53,447 bases of DNA from Candidatus Gastranaerophilales bacterium (GCA_944326605.1 CALVEM010000017.1:1-53447); one strand, 5' to 3'; positions 23,270 to 33,501 are shown, counted from the stretch's first letter. Notes: generated by a model from the letters alone, not told the origin. Numbers and translations are program-made.

Positions 23270-23887
23270 ATGTCGTCACAACAAGATGTCAAACAAAAGA
23301 TTAATTTAAGGGATTATAAAACTTTAATAGAAACTATTGCAAAAGTTGAATATCAAAAATTTTCAACTTCGCATTTGATAGAACTTCCGGAACTCATTAA
23401 TATCGGCAATCATACTTTGTATATTTTATTTAAAAATCATTCTCCGGAAAGTTTTAATAATACTTATCTTTCAACAGCGATTAAATGGGCTATAAGAAAT
23501 GAAGTAAGACGCCGTTATAAGTGGTACTCTTTAAAAAATAAAAAACAAAATTTTGAAGAAGAAGACAGTAATATAAGAGAAGAAGTTTATAAGACCATTC
23601 TCTCCATTGATGAGATGCAGGAAGCTGAAGTCCCAACGCAAATAAAGGCGGAGGATAAAACTCCTGAGGAATGTATTGAACTTTCAGAATTGAAGGCAGA
23701 AATAATTGAATCAATGAAAAAGCTTCCGCAGCGTGAGAGGGAACTCATTGAATATAAATTTTTCAAAGATAAAAAATTGAGAGAAATCGCGGAAGAATTC
23801 AATATTTCTCAGTCACGTATTTCGCGTATTATACAATCAGGATTGGACAAAATTAAAAGAGACTTAAAAAGGCAGGGGATTATTTAG
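23270..23887 (+). CDS. Sigma-70-like factor
   Basis: The 205-residue protein has a sigma region 2-like part ([20 protein letters not shown]), an acidic linker, and region 4 with [19 protein letters not shown], then [20 protein letters not shown] as the helix-turn-helix. It is probably an alternative sigma factor. I start it at [10 protein letters not shown] (23270); the longer frame to 23111 overlaps the divergent UspA gene and adds a spurious hydrophobic segment. No strong Shine-Dalgarno is seen. The stop overlaps the GTG of gcvPB by one base (TAGTG), suggesting coupled translation. No anti-sigma factor is adjacent. Confidence 0.85.
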   Translation: MSSQQDVKQKINLRDYKTLIETIAKVEYQKFSTSHLIELPELINIGNHTLYILFKNHSPESFNNTYLSTAIKWAIRNEVRRRYKWYSLKNKKQNFEEEDSNIREEVYKTILSIDEMQEAEVPTQIKAEDKTPEECIELSELKAEIIESMKKLPQRERELIEYKFFKDKKLREIAEEFNISQSRISRIIQSGLDKIKRDLKRQGII

Positions 23888-25311
23888 TGAAAACTATATT
23901 TGAAAAAGACAAAGGTGTATCAGGTATATGTCTTTGTGACGAAAATGAAAATTTAGATTTTTTTGACGGTATTTATAAAAGAAAATCGCCTCTGGGGCTG
24001 CCAAATGTGAGTGAACTTGAAGCGTTAAGGCATTATAAAGAACTTTCTGACAGAAATTTTTGTATAGAAAAAGGTTTCTATCCGCTGGGCTCTTGTACTA
24101 TGAAATATAATCCCAAAGTTAATGAACTTCTTGCGTCTCTTGAAGGGTTCTCCGATTTGCATCCGTTAAGTTCCGATGAAGATTGTCAGGGTGCGTTAGA
24201 GCTGATGTATAAACTTCAAGAAGCCTTAAAAGAAATAACCGGTATGGATGCAATTACTCTGCAGCCTGCAGCAGGCGCTCAGGGTGAATTGACGGGCATG
24301 ATGGTTATAAAAAAATATTTTGAGGTAAAAGGAGAAAAAAGAACAAAAGTTATAATTCCTGATTCCGCTCACGGGACTAATCCTGCTAGTGCACATCTTT
24401 GCGGATTTGAGATAGTTCCTGTTAAATCAAATGATAAAGGGCAAGTTGATATTGAGGCTTTGAAGTCTCTTGTGAACCACGATGTAGCGGCGATAATGAT
24501 GACTAATCCTAATACTCTCGGAATTTTTGAAGAAAATGTTCTTGAAATTTCCCAAATAATGCATGAAAACGGTTCATTGCTCTATTATGACGGCGCTAAT
24601 TTCAATGCAATTATGGGGTATACAAATCCGAAACTTATGGGATTTGATGTTGTTCATTTGAATTTGCATAAGACTTTTGCGACGCCGCATGGGGGCGGAG
24701 GTCCGGGGGCGGGACCTGTTGGTGTTGTTGATGCTTTGAAAGATTTTTTGCCTTCACCTGTTGTTGACTTTGACGGACAAAAATATTTCAGAAACTGTAA
24801 TATTAAACATTCTATAGGTCAGGTAAAAGCTTTTTACGGCAATTTTTCAGTTCTTGTAAAGGCTTATGCTTATATACTTATGATGGGGCAGAATTTAAAA
24901 GAAGCAAGCGAAAATGCTGTTTTGAATGCTAATTATTTGAAAGAAAAATTAAAGGAAGCTTATTTACTGCCTTATGATGAACCATGTATGCATGAATTTG
25001 TTCTGTCCGGAGAAAAACAAAAACATGAAAACGGCGTTTCAACTCTACATATTGCAAAGGCTTTAATGGATGAAAATACCCATCCGCCGACTGTGTATTT
25101 CCCGTTGATTGTTCATGAGGCAATTATGATTGAACCTACTGAATCGGAAACAAAAGAAGTAATGGATGACTTTGTAAAAGTAATGCTTAAAATCGCTGAT
25201 GAAGCTAAATCAAATCCTGAAAAAGTTATTTCGTCACCTCACTCAACACCCGTTAAAAAAATTGATGAGACTTTAGCAGCACGTCATCCAAATTTGAAAT
25301 TTGTACAATAA
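23887..25311 (+). CDS. gcvPB: Glycine dehydrogenase (decarboxylating) subunit 2
   Basis: This is the PLP-binding half of the two-subunit glycine-cleavage P-protein. The 474 residues include [17 protein letters not shown], the substrate region [13 protein letters not shown] and the PLP lysine K262 in [18 protein letters not shown]. The P-protein decarboxylates glycine and passes the aminomethyl group to lipoyl GcvH. The start is GTG, overlapping the sigma gene's stop. The partner gcvPA, gcvH and gcvT are not in the window, so the complex must be encoded at separate loci. Confidence 0.96.
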   Translation: MKTIFEKDKGVSGICLCDENENLDFFDGIYKRKSPLGLPNVSELEALRHYKELSDRNFCIEKGFYPLGSCTMKYNPKVNELLASLEGFSDLHPLSSDEDCQGALELMYKLQEALKEITGMDAITLQPAAGAQGELTGMMVIKKYFEVKGEKRTKVIIPDSAHGTNPASAHLCGFEIVPVKSNDKGQVDIEALKSLVNHDVAAIMMTNPNTLGIFEENVLEISQIMHENGSLLYYDGANFNAIMGYTNPKLMGFDVVHLNLHKTFATPHGGGGPGAGPVGVVDALKDFLPSPVVDFDGQKYFRNCNIKHSIGQVKAFYGNFSVLVKAYAYILMMGQNLKEASENAVLNANYLKEKLKEAYLLPYDEPCMHEFVLSGEKQKHENGVSTLHIAKALMDENTHPPTVYFPLIVHEAIMIEPTESETKEVMDDFVKVMLKIADEAKSNPEKVISSPHSTPVKKIDETLAARHPNLKFVQ

Positions 25312-25333
25312 TAAAAAATAAGAGATTATTAAT

Positions 25334-26485
25334 ATGAGTAAAGAACAAAAAAAAGTAAAAGTAGCATTTCCCCATATGGGAACAGTATATATTGCCTGGT
25401 CTGCGGCATTGAAAAAAATCGGGGTGGAACCCTTTATCCCTCCATACACCAGTAAAAAAACTCTGTCGCTGGGTACAAAACATTCGCCTGAGGCAATCTG
25501 TCTGCCTTATAAATTAATATTAGGCAATTTTATTGAGGCAATAGAGGGTGGAACTGATTATGTTGCAATGATTTCTTCACCGGGATGCTGCAGGCTGGGG
25601 GAATACGGCAATTGTATTAAAAACGCTCTGACTGATCTCGGATATCATGCAAAATATATTGAATTAACTCTTTATGACGGTATAAAAGGTATGTATGATT
25701 TCTTAAAGGCAATAAGCGGTAAAAATGATCCTATTCTATTTGCAAGAGCTATTAATATTGCAATAAGAAAAGTTTTTGTCCTTGACGATCTGGAAAATCT
25801 TTTGTCTTATTACAGGGCAAGAGAGATAAATTTCGGCGATGCGGAAAAACATTACAATAACGCATTGCAAATGATTAAGGATGCTGATAATACGCGAAAA
25901 TTAAAAAAAGCAAAAAAACTTGCTTTTGACGAAATGAAAAAAACTCAAATTGATACTAAAAGAGAAGTTTTGCATGTTGATTTAACGGGTGAAATTTATC
26001 TTGTATGCGATGAATTTTCTAACCAGAATATAACAAGAGAACTTGGAAAAATGGGAGTTCAAACACGTAGAAGTCTTACTATCAGCAGCTTTTTAAAAGA
26101 TGCAATAATCCCTAAAGTTTTTAGAAAAGGGGAAACTCATCTTCAAAGAGCTTTTAGAATGGCACAACCTTATTTAATGAGAGATATCGGAGGAGATTCT
26201 CTCGAGTGTGTTTCTGATGTTGCTTATGCTGATGAACGTGGTATTGACGGAATAATTCACATCAGCCCGTTTACCTGTATGCCTGAGATTATGTCACAAA
26301 ATATTTTTCCTGCAATGAGAGAAAATTGTGATATCCCTATTTTGCCTTTAATTATGGATGAGCAGACAGGGAAAGCAGGTTATCTGACAAGACTGGAAGC
26401 TTTTGTAGATTTGATGAAAAGAAGAAAAAGAAAACTTTCTGCAAATGCCTCTGTGGAAGAAAAATTGGAAGAACTTATTAAGTAA
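25334..26485 (+). CDS. Acyl-CoA dehydratase activase-related protein (DUF2229), copy 1
   Basis: This 383-residue protein belongs to the DUF2229 family that accompanies or is fused to 2-hydroxyacyl-CoA dehydratase activases. Conserved cysteines appear in PEAICLPYKLILGNF, SSPGCCRLGEYGNC and SPFTCMPEIM, a pattern fitting an iron-sulfur cluster. The end has IMDEQTGKAGYLTRLEAF, shared with copy 2 at 31959. The activase ATPase domain itself is absent here. The biochemical role is not established; an electron-transfer or cluster-assembly role is inferred. It follows gcvPB by 22 bp. Confidence 0.85.
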   Translation: MSKEQKKVKVAFPHMGTVYIAWSAALKKIGVEPFIPPYTSKKTLSLGTKHSPEAICLPYKLILGNFIEAIEGGTDYVAMISSPGCCRLGEYGNCIKNALTDLGYHAKYIELTLYDGIKGMYDFLKAISGKNDPILFARAINIAIRKVFVLDDLENLLSYYRAREINFGDAEKHYNNALQMIKDADNTRKLKKAKKLAFDEMKKTQIDTKREVLHVDLTGEIYLVCDEFSNQNITRELGKMGVQTRRSLTISSFLKDAIIPKVFRKGETHLQRAFRMAQPYLMRDIGGDSLECVSDVAYADERGIDGIIHISPFTCMPEIMSQNIFPAMRENCDIPILPLIMDEQTGKAGYLTRLEAFVDLMKRRKRKLSANASVEEKLEELIK

Positions 26486-26529
26486 AAAGATTATTTAAAT
26501 TATTTATCTTTTGAGGTTTTGTATTTTAT

Positions 26530-27396
26530 ATGAAAAATTTATTTAGAGATGCGGCAAAAATTACAAATTATAATTTGATTCTGACTATACCGTTAATAAT
26601 ATTTGTAAAAGTTTTAGATTTATATTCTCTGTACTCAAAATATACTGTAGATTCTGTACCGAAATTTTTCTTGGCTTCAATAACAATACTTTTTATGTTT
26701 GGAGTATTTTGTTCAGGATGGTTCTATATGGTAGAGCGTGCAATAAATCTTTCAAAAAAGGTTTTTGTGCTTGATGAAGACAGAGCAAAAGCCACTTTGC
26801 ATTTGTTTAAAACTATTCCTGACGGAATAGGAAAATTTTTCTTATCGTTTGTAGGGGTATATGTAATTTTCTTTTTAATTCAGCTTGTTGCAACTCCTAT
26901 TGTTTATTTACTCGGTGCCAATATTATAGGTGCTCTTGATGATGCATCAATGCTCAAATTACAGCAGACTGTTATGGATCCTGCTATTGCATCAAATCAG
27001 GGTATGGCAGCAATTATTGATCGTCTTACTCCGGAGCAGATTATATTTTTCGGGAAATGGAGCCTGTTATTCATGGTTGTTACCTCAATAATTATGTATC
27101 TTTTAATGCTCTGGATTCCTGAAATAATTTATAAAAATCCAAATCCTCTTGCAGCTCTGTGGGATTCTTTAATAAAACTATTTAGAGATTTCTTTATGTC
27201 TTTCAGATTATTTATCTCTTTATGGTTAATGGGATTTGCTCTATTGTTTGTAAATACTTTTGCATTGATAAATCCTGTAGCTTACATAATTATGAGCATA
27301 GTGCTTTTCTATTTTTCTGTTTACCTTGTTGTAATTATTTTTCTTTATTATGACAGAAAGTTTGTTGATCCGGTAAATGATGATGAAAAAGAGTAA
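26530..27396 (+). CDS. Uncharacterised polytopic membrane protein
   Basis: I do not recognise the family. The 288 residues contain about six hydrophobic helices (ILTIPLIIFVKVLDLY, FFLASITILFMFGVFCSGWF, FFLSFVGVYVIFFLIQLVA, LLFMVVTSIIMYLLMLWIP and two more near the C-terminus), with soluble loops between. The N-terminus MKNLFRDAAKITNYN is amphipathic. The last 20 bases overlap miaA, so the two are probably cotranscribed and perhaps coupled. No transporter or enzyme motif was found. Confidence 0.8.
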   Translation: MKNLFRDAAKITNYNLILTIPLIIFVKVLDLYSLYSKYTVDSVPKFFLASITILFMFGVFCSGWFYMVERAINLSKKVFVLDEDRAKATLHLFKTIPDGIGKFFLSFVGVYVIFFLIQLVATPIVYLLGANIIGALDDASMLKLQQTVMDPAIASNQGMAAIIDRLTPEQIIFFGKWSLLFMVVTSIIMYLLMLWIPEIIYKNPNPLAALWDSLIKLFRDFFMSFRLFISLWLMGFALLFVNTFALINPVAYIIMSIVLFYFSVYLVVIIFLYYDRKFVDPVNDDEKE

Positions 27397-28252
27397 AGTT
27401 ATAGCTGTAGTTGGAGCAACAGCAAGCGGAAAATCATCTTATGCAATTGATTTAGCACAAAAACTTGATGGTGAAATTGTCTCTGCGGATTCAAGACTTG
27501 TGTATAAAGGGCTTGATATCGGTACAGCAAAACCATCAAAAGAAGAACGGGCTCTTATCCCGCATTATATGATTGATATTGTAGAACCTGAAATAAATTA
27601 CTCTGCCGGTTTGTATGCCCAAGAAGCAAAAAAATGTATTGATTACATATTGTCAAGGGGAAAAGTTCCGATAATTACAGGCGGAACCGGATTATATTTA
27701 AGGATATTACTGGAAAACTACAATCTGCCGCAAACAGAACCGGATTATGAATTAAGAAAAAATTTGTCTGAGTTAAGTTTTATAGATTTATATAAAATTT
27801 TGAGAGATCTTGATCCTGAAGCTGCAAATCTTGTTAATGAAAATGATAAGCGCAGGGCAATAAGATTTATTGAAGTGATAAAGCAAACTAATATACCGCT
27901 TTCAAAAGCCCGCGGATTTAAACAAAATGAATATAGTGTTGAATGGATAGGCTTAAATTACCCGAGAGAAGAGCTATATGACAGGATAAACAGACGGGTT
28001 GATATGATGATTGAACAAGGACTTGTTGACGAAACTAAGCATTTGCTTGAAAAACACGGCCGCATTTCAAATATTGTTGATACAATAGGTTATAAGGAAA
28101 TGATTTTATATCTCGACGGTATTTTGTCTTTACCGCAGGCCGTTGATAAACTTAAACAAAATACAAGAAATTATGCAAAACGCCAGTTGACGTGGTTTAG
28201 AAAAAATCCTGAAATAAAATGGAACTGTTATCCTGAGCGAAAGAAAAAATAA
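27377..28252 (+). CDS. miaA: tRNA dimethylallyltransferase
   Basis: MiaA adds a dimethylallyl group to A37 of tRNAs that read UNN codons. The 291 residues carry the P-loop GATASGKSSY, the substrate motif SADSRLVYKGLDIGTAKPS, PHYMIDIVEP, GGTGLYLRILL and the C-terminal NYAKRQLTWFRKNPEIKW. The start overlaps the preceding membrane protein gene by 20 bp. The start could be the first or second of two adjacent ATG codons (27377 or 27380). Confidence 0.96.
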   Translation: MMMKKSKVIAVVGATASGKSSYAIDLAQKLDGEIVSADSRLVYKGLDIGTAKPSKEERALIPHYMIDIVEPEINYSAGLYAQEAKKCIDYILSRGKVPIITGGTGLYLRILLENYNLPQTEPDYELRKNLSELSFIDLYKILRDLDPEAANLVNENDKRRAIRFIEVIKQTNIPLSKARGFKQNEYSVEWIGLNYPREELYDRINRRVDMMIEQGLVDETKHLLEKHGRISNIVDTIGYKEMILYLDGILSLPQAVDKLKQNTRNYAKRQLTWFRKNPEIKWNCYPERKKK

Positions 28253-28309
28253 TCGATTTTTACTGATGAAAAAAATTTTTTTGTATGATAAAATTCTTTT
28301 GAGGGTTAT

Positions 28310-31300
28310 GTGATGAAAAAATTTTTTAAATATTTTGGAATATTTATATTATCTGCTGTTATTTTATTTTACATTTTATTTTTGGCAGCACCGTTGTTTT
28401 TGTCGGGTATTATAAATTCATATAGCGGTCAAATATCAAAAATGATAGAGGAGACTTGCGGGTTTAAGGTAAAGATTGAAAATATAAAGGTTTTAACAAC
28501 TCCGAAATTAACAGCAGGGTTTTATGCCGGACATATAGAAGCTGCAATGCCTGATGGTGCTCAGTTTTTAGTGGTTGATAATGCTCAGGGTAAAATATCT
28601 CTTTTGTCTCTATTTTTACGAAAAATTGAAGTTGATATCATTGCCGCAGACAATTTAAATATAAATTTAAAAGTAAAAAAAGACGGTAAATTCGTGCTGG
28701 AAGATTTTTTACCTCAAGCAGAAAAATCGGACGAGGCAGCTCAGCCTGCAATGACTTCTTTGCCGTTAGGCTTAAAATTGTCTAATCATTTGCCCGATAT
28801 AAAAATTAATAATTATAATATCTCTTTTATAGATGCCGTAACCGATAAATCTTATTCTATTAGCGGGGATACATTTTCAGTAAAAGATTTTATTCTTGAT
28901 AAAAAAATAAAAGTCTATACAACAGGTCAGATGATGCTGGATGACAGAGTACAGTTTAATTATGATGTCAGGGTGTTTAACAAAATCATGCCGGACTTGA
29001 TTTTAAATGACCTTGTTTTTTCTGCACCTGAGCAGAATAGTCCTCAAACTCAAAATGTTAATATAAATATTATTGATGTTTTTAAAAATATTTATCAAAA
29101 TCAACTGAGTGCAAATGTAATTGCAGATTTAAAAACAACTGGATCTTTTGATAATGTGCATATAAACGGTTCAGCTGCAGTTTCAGATATGGGGCTTGCT
29201 GTTAAAGGTAAAAAATTACCTTCAAGTAATATTGATATTAAATTTAATGGCAATAAGATTAATTTATATTCAAAACTGTTTACAGGTGAAAATGAAATAA
29301 CGGAGCTTTCCGGAAATTTTAAAACCGGAAAGTCTTTGAAAATTGATTTGAATTGCAAATCGAATGCTCAATTTAACAGTATTTTGCGTATTATTGACAG
29401 TATTGCCGAATCTTTTAATTATAAAGATTTAAATACATTAGAGGCAACCGGCGGTATAGATGCTGATTTCAGCATAAAATCAAATTTGAAAAAAATCGAA
29501 TCCTCAGGATATTTAAAGGTTAAACCATCATCATTTAATTATAAACTTTATAATATTTCTGTAAATGATTTGATGGCTGATGTTGATTTCTCAAACAGTA
29601 TGGTTGATATAAAAAATGCAGGCTTGTCCATTCTCGGTCATCCTTTGAAAATTTCGGGGACGCTCACTCCAGAGGCTGTTGCTGATATTAGAATAATTGC
29701 TGATAAGCTGCAGATAAAAAGTTTGCTTCTTGCTCTTGGTCAGATTCCGCTATTAAAAGATAATGATATAAAATCAGGAACTTTATCAATTAATGCCTTG
29801 CTAAGAGGGCAATTAGATAAAATAATTCCGTCCGTAAAATTAAGTGTTGATAATATTAATTTGAAAAATGTCCCTTCAAACACTTCAATAAAGCTTTTAT
29901 CGTCAACGGTTGATTTTACAGCTAACGGCAAGAAAGTGAACGGGCTTATTAAAGCATCCAATGCAGAAATTATAAATCCATTGGCAAAAATTTCAATGCC
30001 TCAGGCTCAAATTATTGCTGGGGAAAAGGACATTGTTATTGACAACGCAAATATTTTATTGAACAATTCTAAAATTAATCTTTCAGGTAAAATAACAGAT
30101 TATTTGTCTAAAAACTTAAAACTCGATATAAAAGCTAACGGTAATATTCTTGCGTCGGATATTAAATCTTTTATTCCGCAAGATTTACGAAAAAATGTTC
30201 CATCGAAAGGCTCTTTACCATTATCAATTGAGCTGACAGGTGATCAGATATCTCAAAATATTAATTTTTCGATAACTGCTAATTCTTCTAATTACGCTGC
30301 TTTATTAAATATATCTCAGCTTAACGGCAAATCAACTTCAATAAAAGGCAATATAAAGTTATCCGGAGATACTCTTAAATTCTCAGATACAGGAATTTTT
30401 GCCAATAATGAAGGAATTCTGTATTTGAAAGGCTCTGTAAATGACCTTTATAAAACACAAAGTCCGGATTTGAAAGTTGAAGTTCCATCTAAAATTTCTA
30501 TGGAAATTCCCGGTTTAAAAAAATCTAAAGTTGATGTGTTCGGAACTATCAATGTGACTGGCGTTGCATTAAATCCTCATCTATCAGGGAACATAGAGAT
30601 TCCGTTGATAGAAATTCCGGATATGAAGCTATCAATGAACGATATGTCTGTATCATTAAACGGTCCGATTTTGAAGGGTAAAGGTACGTTAATGAAATTT
30701 GTGTCAGGCGGTATTGTCGCAGAAAATCTTGCTGCAGATTTTAATCTTTTGAATAATGTATTCTATTTACAAAATCTGTCAGGTGAAGCTTTCGACGGTA
30801 AAATTAAGGGAGATATTTCATATAATATTGCAAACGGCTTTATCGGTGTTAAATTTTCAGGCTCTGAAATGGATGCGCAACAAGCAATCGCAGGAGCTGC
30901 AGGTCTTAAAAATGCTTTATCCGGTAAACTTAATTTTAATGCTAATGTAACATTGCATGGGGCAACCGATGTTGAAATGATGAAAAACCTGAAAGGAAAA
31001 GCTGATTTTGAAATTACAGACGGAACTCTTGGTAATATAGGACGTTTTGAGAACTTTTTGTTAGCGCAAAATTTACAGTCGAACAGTATAATTAAAGCTG
31101 CGGTGTCATCTGTTTCAGCACTTCCTACTATAAAGAATACTGCAGAGTTTAAAACAATCTCCGGTAATATGACATTTAACAACGGCTGGGCAAAACTTAA
31201 CCCCGTTAAAACATCAGGACCTTCCATGGCTTATTATATAACAGGGCAGTATAATCTTTTAAATGCAACGGCAAATATAATTGTATTAGGCAGAATTTCT

Positions 31301-31795
31301 GCAGATGTTGTCAGTATTTTGGGGCCTCTTGGTGATTTATCGGTGACTAAACTTACATCATATATCCCGAAATTTGGTGCATTGACAGGCAATTTAATAA
31401 ATGCTTTAACTTCTGATCCTAAAAATGAGAAAGTTTCAGCAATCCCTCAATTATCCTCAGGCAATAAAAATTATAAAGATTTTAAGGTTGTATTTAATGG
31501 CGGGGTTGAAAGCAAGAGTTCCGTAAAATCGTTCAAGTGGCTATCAAAATGTGACACTTCGGCACTTGAAACACCAACAGTTAAAGAGCAGGTTGAACAG
31601 ACAAAACAGGCTGTGAAGGACGCGGTTCAGCAAAAAATTGACGATATAAATGCTCGCCGTGAAGCCCAAAAACAATCTGCTCAGGAAGCAAATCAGCAGC
31701 TGAAAGATACAGTTCAGGGGCTGAAAAATCTGTTTAAAAAGAACAATGATACAACACAAACATCACCTGCAGCTGAAACAATGCCTGCAAATTAA
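28310..31795 (+). CDS. Large AsmA/TamB-like envelope protein
   Basis: The 1161-residue protein has an N-terminal membrane anchor (FKYFGIFILSAVILFYILFLA) followed by about 1000 residues of beta-rich repeats typical of the AsmA family. Examples are LKLSNHLPDIKINNYNISF, the GxLxxG-like units and SGKLNFNANVTLHG. The C-terminal ~90 residues are Gln/Ala/Lys-rich and probably coiled coil (VEQTKQAVKDAVQQKIDD). AsmA-like proteins form periplasm-spanning lipid-transfer grooves in two-membrane bacteria. GAGGG precedes the start, where two ATG codons adjoin (28310, 28313). It appears monocistronic and is followed by the MITE-like insert. Confidence 0.82.
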   Translation: MMKKFFKYFGIFILSAVILFYILFLAAPLFLSGIINSYSGQISKMIEETCGFKVKIENIKVLTTPKLTAGFYAGHIEAAMPDGAQFLVVDNAQGKISLLSLFLRKIEVDIIAADNLNINLKVKKDGKFVLEDFLPQAEKSDEAAQPAMTSLPLGLKLSNHLPDIKINNYNISFIDAVTDKSYSISGDTFSVKDFILDKKIKVYTTGQMMLDDRVQFNYDVRVFNKIMPDLILNDLVFSAPEQNSPQTQNVNINIIDVFKNIYQNQLSANVIADLKTTGSFDNVHINGSAAVSDMGLAVKGKKLPSSNIDIKFNGNKINLYSKLFTGENEITELSGNFKTGKSLKIDLNCKSNAQFNSILRIIDSIAESFNYKDLNTLEATGGIDADFSIKSNLKKIESSGYLKVKPSSFNYKLYNISVNDLMADVDFSNSMVDIKNAGLSILGHPLKISGTLTPEAVADIRIIADKLQIKSLLLALGQIPLLKDNDIKSGTLSINALLRGQLDKIIPSVKLSVDNINLKNVPSNTSIKLLSSTVDFTANGKKVNGLIKASNAEIINPLAKISMPQAQIIAGEKDIVIDNANILLNNSKINLSGKITDYLSKNLKLDIKANGNILASDIKSFIPQDLRKNVPSKGSLPLSIELTGDQISQNINFSITANSSNYAALLNISQLNGKSTSIKGNIKLSGDTLKFSDTGIFANNEGILYLKGSVNDLYKTQSPDLKVEVPSKISMEIPGLKKSKVDVFGTINVTGVALNPHLSGNIEIPLIEIPDMKLSMNDMSVSLNGPILKGKGTLMKFVSGGIVAENLAADFNLLNNVFYLQNLSGEAFDGKIKGDISYNIANGFIGVKFSGSEMDAQQAIAGAAGLKNALSGKLNFNANVTLHGATDVEMMKNLKGKADFEITDGTLGNIGRFENFLLAQNLQSNSIIKAAVSSVSALPTIKNTAEFKTISGNMTFNNGWAKLNPVKTSGPSMAYYITGQYNLLNATANIIVLGRISADVVSILGPLGDLSVTKLTSYIPKFGALTGNLINALTSDPKNEKVSAIPQLSSGNKNYKDFKVVFNGGVESKSSVKSFKWLSKCDTSALETPTVKEQVEQTKQAVKDAVQQKIDDINARREAQKQSAQEANQQLKDTVQGLKNLFKKNNDTTQTSPAAETMPAN

Positions 31796-31808
31796 TGTAA
31801 ATTATATT

Positions 31809-31816
31809 ATTATTTC
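31809..31816 (+). repeat. Possible 8-bp target-site duplication, left
   Basis: ATTATTTC here and at 31958-31965 flank the inverted-repeat element by two bases on each side. AT-rich 8-mers can match by chance. Confidence 0.4.
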
Positions 31817-31818
31817 CG

Positions 31819-31955
31819 GACTTATATTGCGTTTACATAAATTATGTGTAAAAACGTCATGCTGAAATTGTTTCAGCATCTCATAACAGTTAGTCTCTGA
31901 AAGGAGTTCATGTTGACAATTTAGATATTGTTTTATGTAAACTGCGATATAAGTC
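31819..31955. mobile_element. MITE-like element with 23/24-bp terminal inverted repeats
   Basis: The left end GACTTATATTGCGTTTACAT (31819 onward) is inversely repeated at 31932-31955, with one mismatch and one indel over 24 bases. The 137-bp interior contains a family C repeat (31856-31882) and AAAGGAG then ATG with a 4-codon frame. A possible 8-bp duplication flanks it. A homologous right end is found at 13003-13046. It encodes no transposase, so it would have to move in trans. Confidence 0.55.
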
Positions 31956-31958
31956 TCA

Positions 31959-33035
31959 TTATTTCTTAGTTTCAATATAGTTTGTATTCGGGATGTATGA
32001 GCTTTCACCGTTAATTTCAATTTTGTTGATGATTTTGGCTCTTTTTTTGCGGTACAGCATGTCAACAAAAGCTTCCAGGCGTGTTATAAAACCTGCTTCT
32101 CCCGTCTGCTCATCAATTGTTAAGTTAAGAAGCGGTTTGTTGAAACGTTTTGCACGTCTGGTAATTCTTTCTATCATTAAAGAATCAGGACCGCAGCCAA
32201 ATGCAGTAACAGTTATAAGCCCGTCAATTTTTATATCTTTGAGATAATGCCCTGCAGCACCCGTCATTTCGCGTTCATTTGCCCAGTACATATCCTCTCT
32301 TAATGCTTTTATCCCATCGTCCATCTGTTCATTTGAAAGTTGGAGCGCAGAATACACTCTAACGTCCATTTTTTCAAGTTTATCAAATATTTTCATTGAA
32401 GTTCTTTCATCAAAAATATTATATCCATGAGATATCAAGGCAATTGATATCGGGAATTCTTTTGTTTGATTTTCTATGAAAACTTTGCCTTGCAGTGCAT
32501 AATTCATTGCTTTTTTGTAGCTCATGCCTGATTTTGACATAATATGGAAGTTATTATATGTTCTCCAGCCGGCTTTAGAAGCTTTTTTAATTCTTTCCAT
32601 ATCAGTAATGCCGAATGGCTCTGCCATTTCTTTCAGAAAATCATAAAGCCCGTGATTTTTTTCAGACTTATCAAGGGTAGCTTCAATCATGGTGAAATCT
32701 TTTTTTACAACGTTTCTAACGAGATCGGGCAATCCTCTGATTTTAGAGCAGTTATAGATTTTTGGTGCAATTGATTGAATTGATGGAACAAGAATTTTAT
32801 CAACACCTTTATCAATCAGATTTAAGACATGTCCGATATAAACTTTTATAGGCAGGCATGTTTCAGTAACAACGAGCGCCGATCCGCGTGTCATAGTTTC
32901 TTTTGTAGTGACATCTGACAGAACTATTTTAATCCCTAAGTCAGTAAAGAACCCGTAATAAAACGGATAATTATGGTAAAAAGACATTCCGCGCGGTATG
33001 CCTATTGTCATTTCGTTATTTTTGTTATTTTCCAC
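31959..33035 (-). CDS. Acyl-CoA dehydratase activase-related protein (DUF2229), copy 2
   Basis: A 358-residue second DUF2229 protein, diverged from the copy at 25334. Shared elements are TETCLPIKVYIGHVLNLI near the N-terminus (compare AICLPYKLILGNF) and LTIDEQTGEAGFITRLEAF near the end. Cysteines include those in TETCLP, IYNCSKIRG and FGCGPDS. It begins MENNKNNEMTIGIPRGMSFY. The stop codon lies within the right flank of the MITE-like insert. The two copies are on opposite strands about 6.6 kb apart. They may be the two halves of what is one large protein in other bacteria; this is inference. Confidence 0.83.
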   Translation of the reverse strand: MENNKNNEMTIGIPRGMSFYHNYPFYYGFFTDLGIKIVLSDVTTKETMTRGSALVVTETCLPIKVYIGHVLNLIDKGVDKILVPSIQSIAPKIYNCSKIRGLPDLVRNVVKKDFTMIEATLDKSEKNHGLYDFLKEMAEPFGITDMERIKKASKAGWRTYNNFHIMSKSGMSYKKAMNYALQGKVFIENQTKEFPISIALISHGYNIFDERTSMKIFDKLEKMDVRVYSALQLSNEQMDDGIKALREDMYWANEREMTGAAGHYLKDIKIDGLITVTAFGCGPDSLMIERITRRAKRFNKPLLNLTIDEQTGEAGFITRLEAFVDMLYRKKRAKIINKIEINGESSYIPNTNYIETKK

Positions 33036-33109
33036 GATTATAAATCCCCTTTGCTACTTTTATAATACTTCAAAATAAAAATTTTTGCTATTCTTTTGTT
33101 TAAAATGTT

Positions 33110-33501
33110 ACATAAGATATGTTATAGGTATATTTTCCTCTCTTTGGAGAGGAAAATATACGCAAACAGAGGATAAGAAGATAAGAGGGGAAGCTATTTA
33201 CAGTGCGCGAAGCTCACGAATAAATTATTCTCTCGCCCCTTTGGGGAGAGAGTTAGAGAGAGGGGCTTTAACATTAGTGCTTAACGAAACAACAACAAAA
33301 CGAGTACTTGGACAGTAATGCGATTGCGGATCAAGCGAAGGTCAATTCGCTTGTCCGCAATGACGAAAAATATAGCGAGTTCATCCGTTCGGGTTGAATT
33401 TAGTGCAGATTATTGAATTTTACGTGCGCTAAAGCGCACCGTAATGACTTATCGTCTTATCGTCCTAACGTCTTATCATCTTCAAATAACATATCTTATG
33501 T
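33110..33501. repeat. Repeat-rich island bounded by 16-bp inverted repeats
   Basis: ACATAAGATATGTTAT (33110-33125) and its exact reverse complement (33486-33501) bound 360 bp of gene-free DNA. Inside are a CTCTCGCCCC/GGGGAGAG palindrome (33229-33265), a family B repeat (GATTGCGGATCAAGCG ... CGCAATGACGA, 33320-33366) and an octamer array (33448-33483). This covers most of the 496-bp space between the DUF2229 gene and rsmE. Confidence 0.6.
33448..33483 (-). repeat. Degenerate 8-bp tandem repeats
   Basis: CTTATCGT CTTATCGT CCTAACGT CTTATCAT on the plus strand. On the minus strand these read AGATGATA-AGACGTTA-GGACGATA style, the same family as in the prepilin leader at 9701-10025. Confidence 0.65.

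Noticed and set aside
31802..32068. Minus-strand 88-codon frame across the MITE-like element
   Set aside because: It overlaps the end of the DUF2229 gene in another frame and is built from the repeat; no ribosome site.
33085..33318. Plus-strand 77-codon frame in the repeat island
   Set aside because: It consists of repeat sequence (for example the CTCTCGCCCC palindrome) with no ribosome site or recognisable domain.
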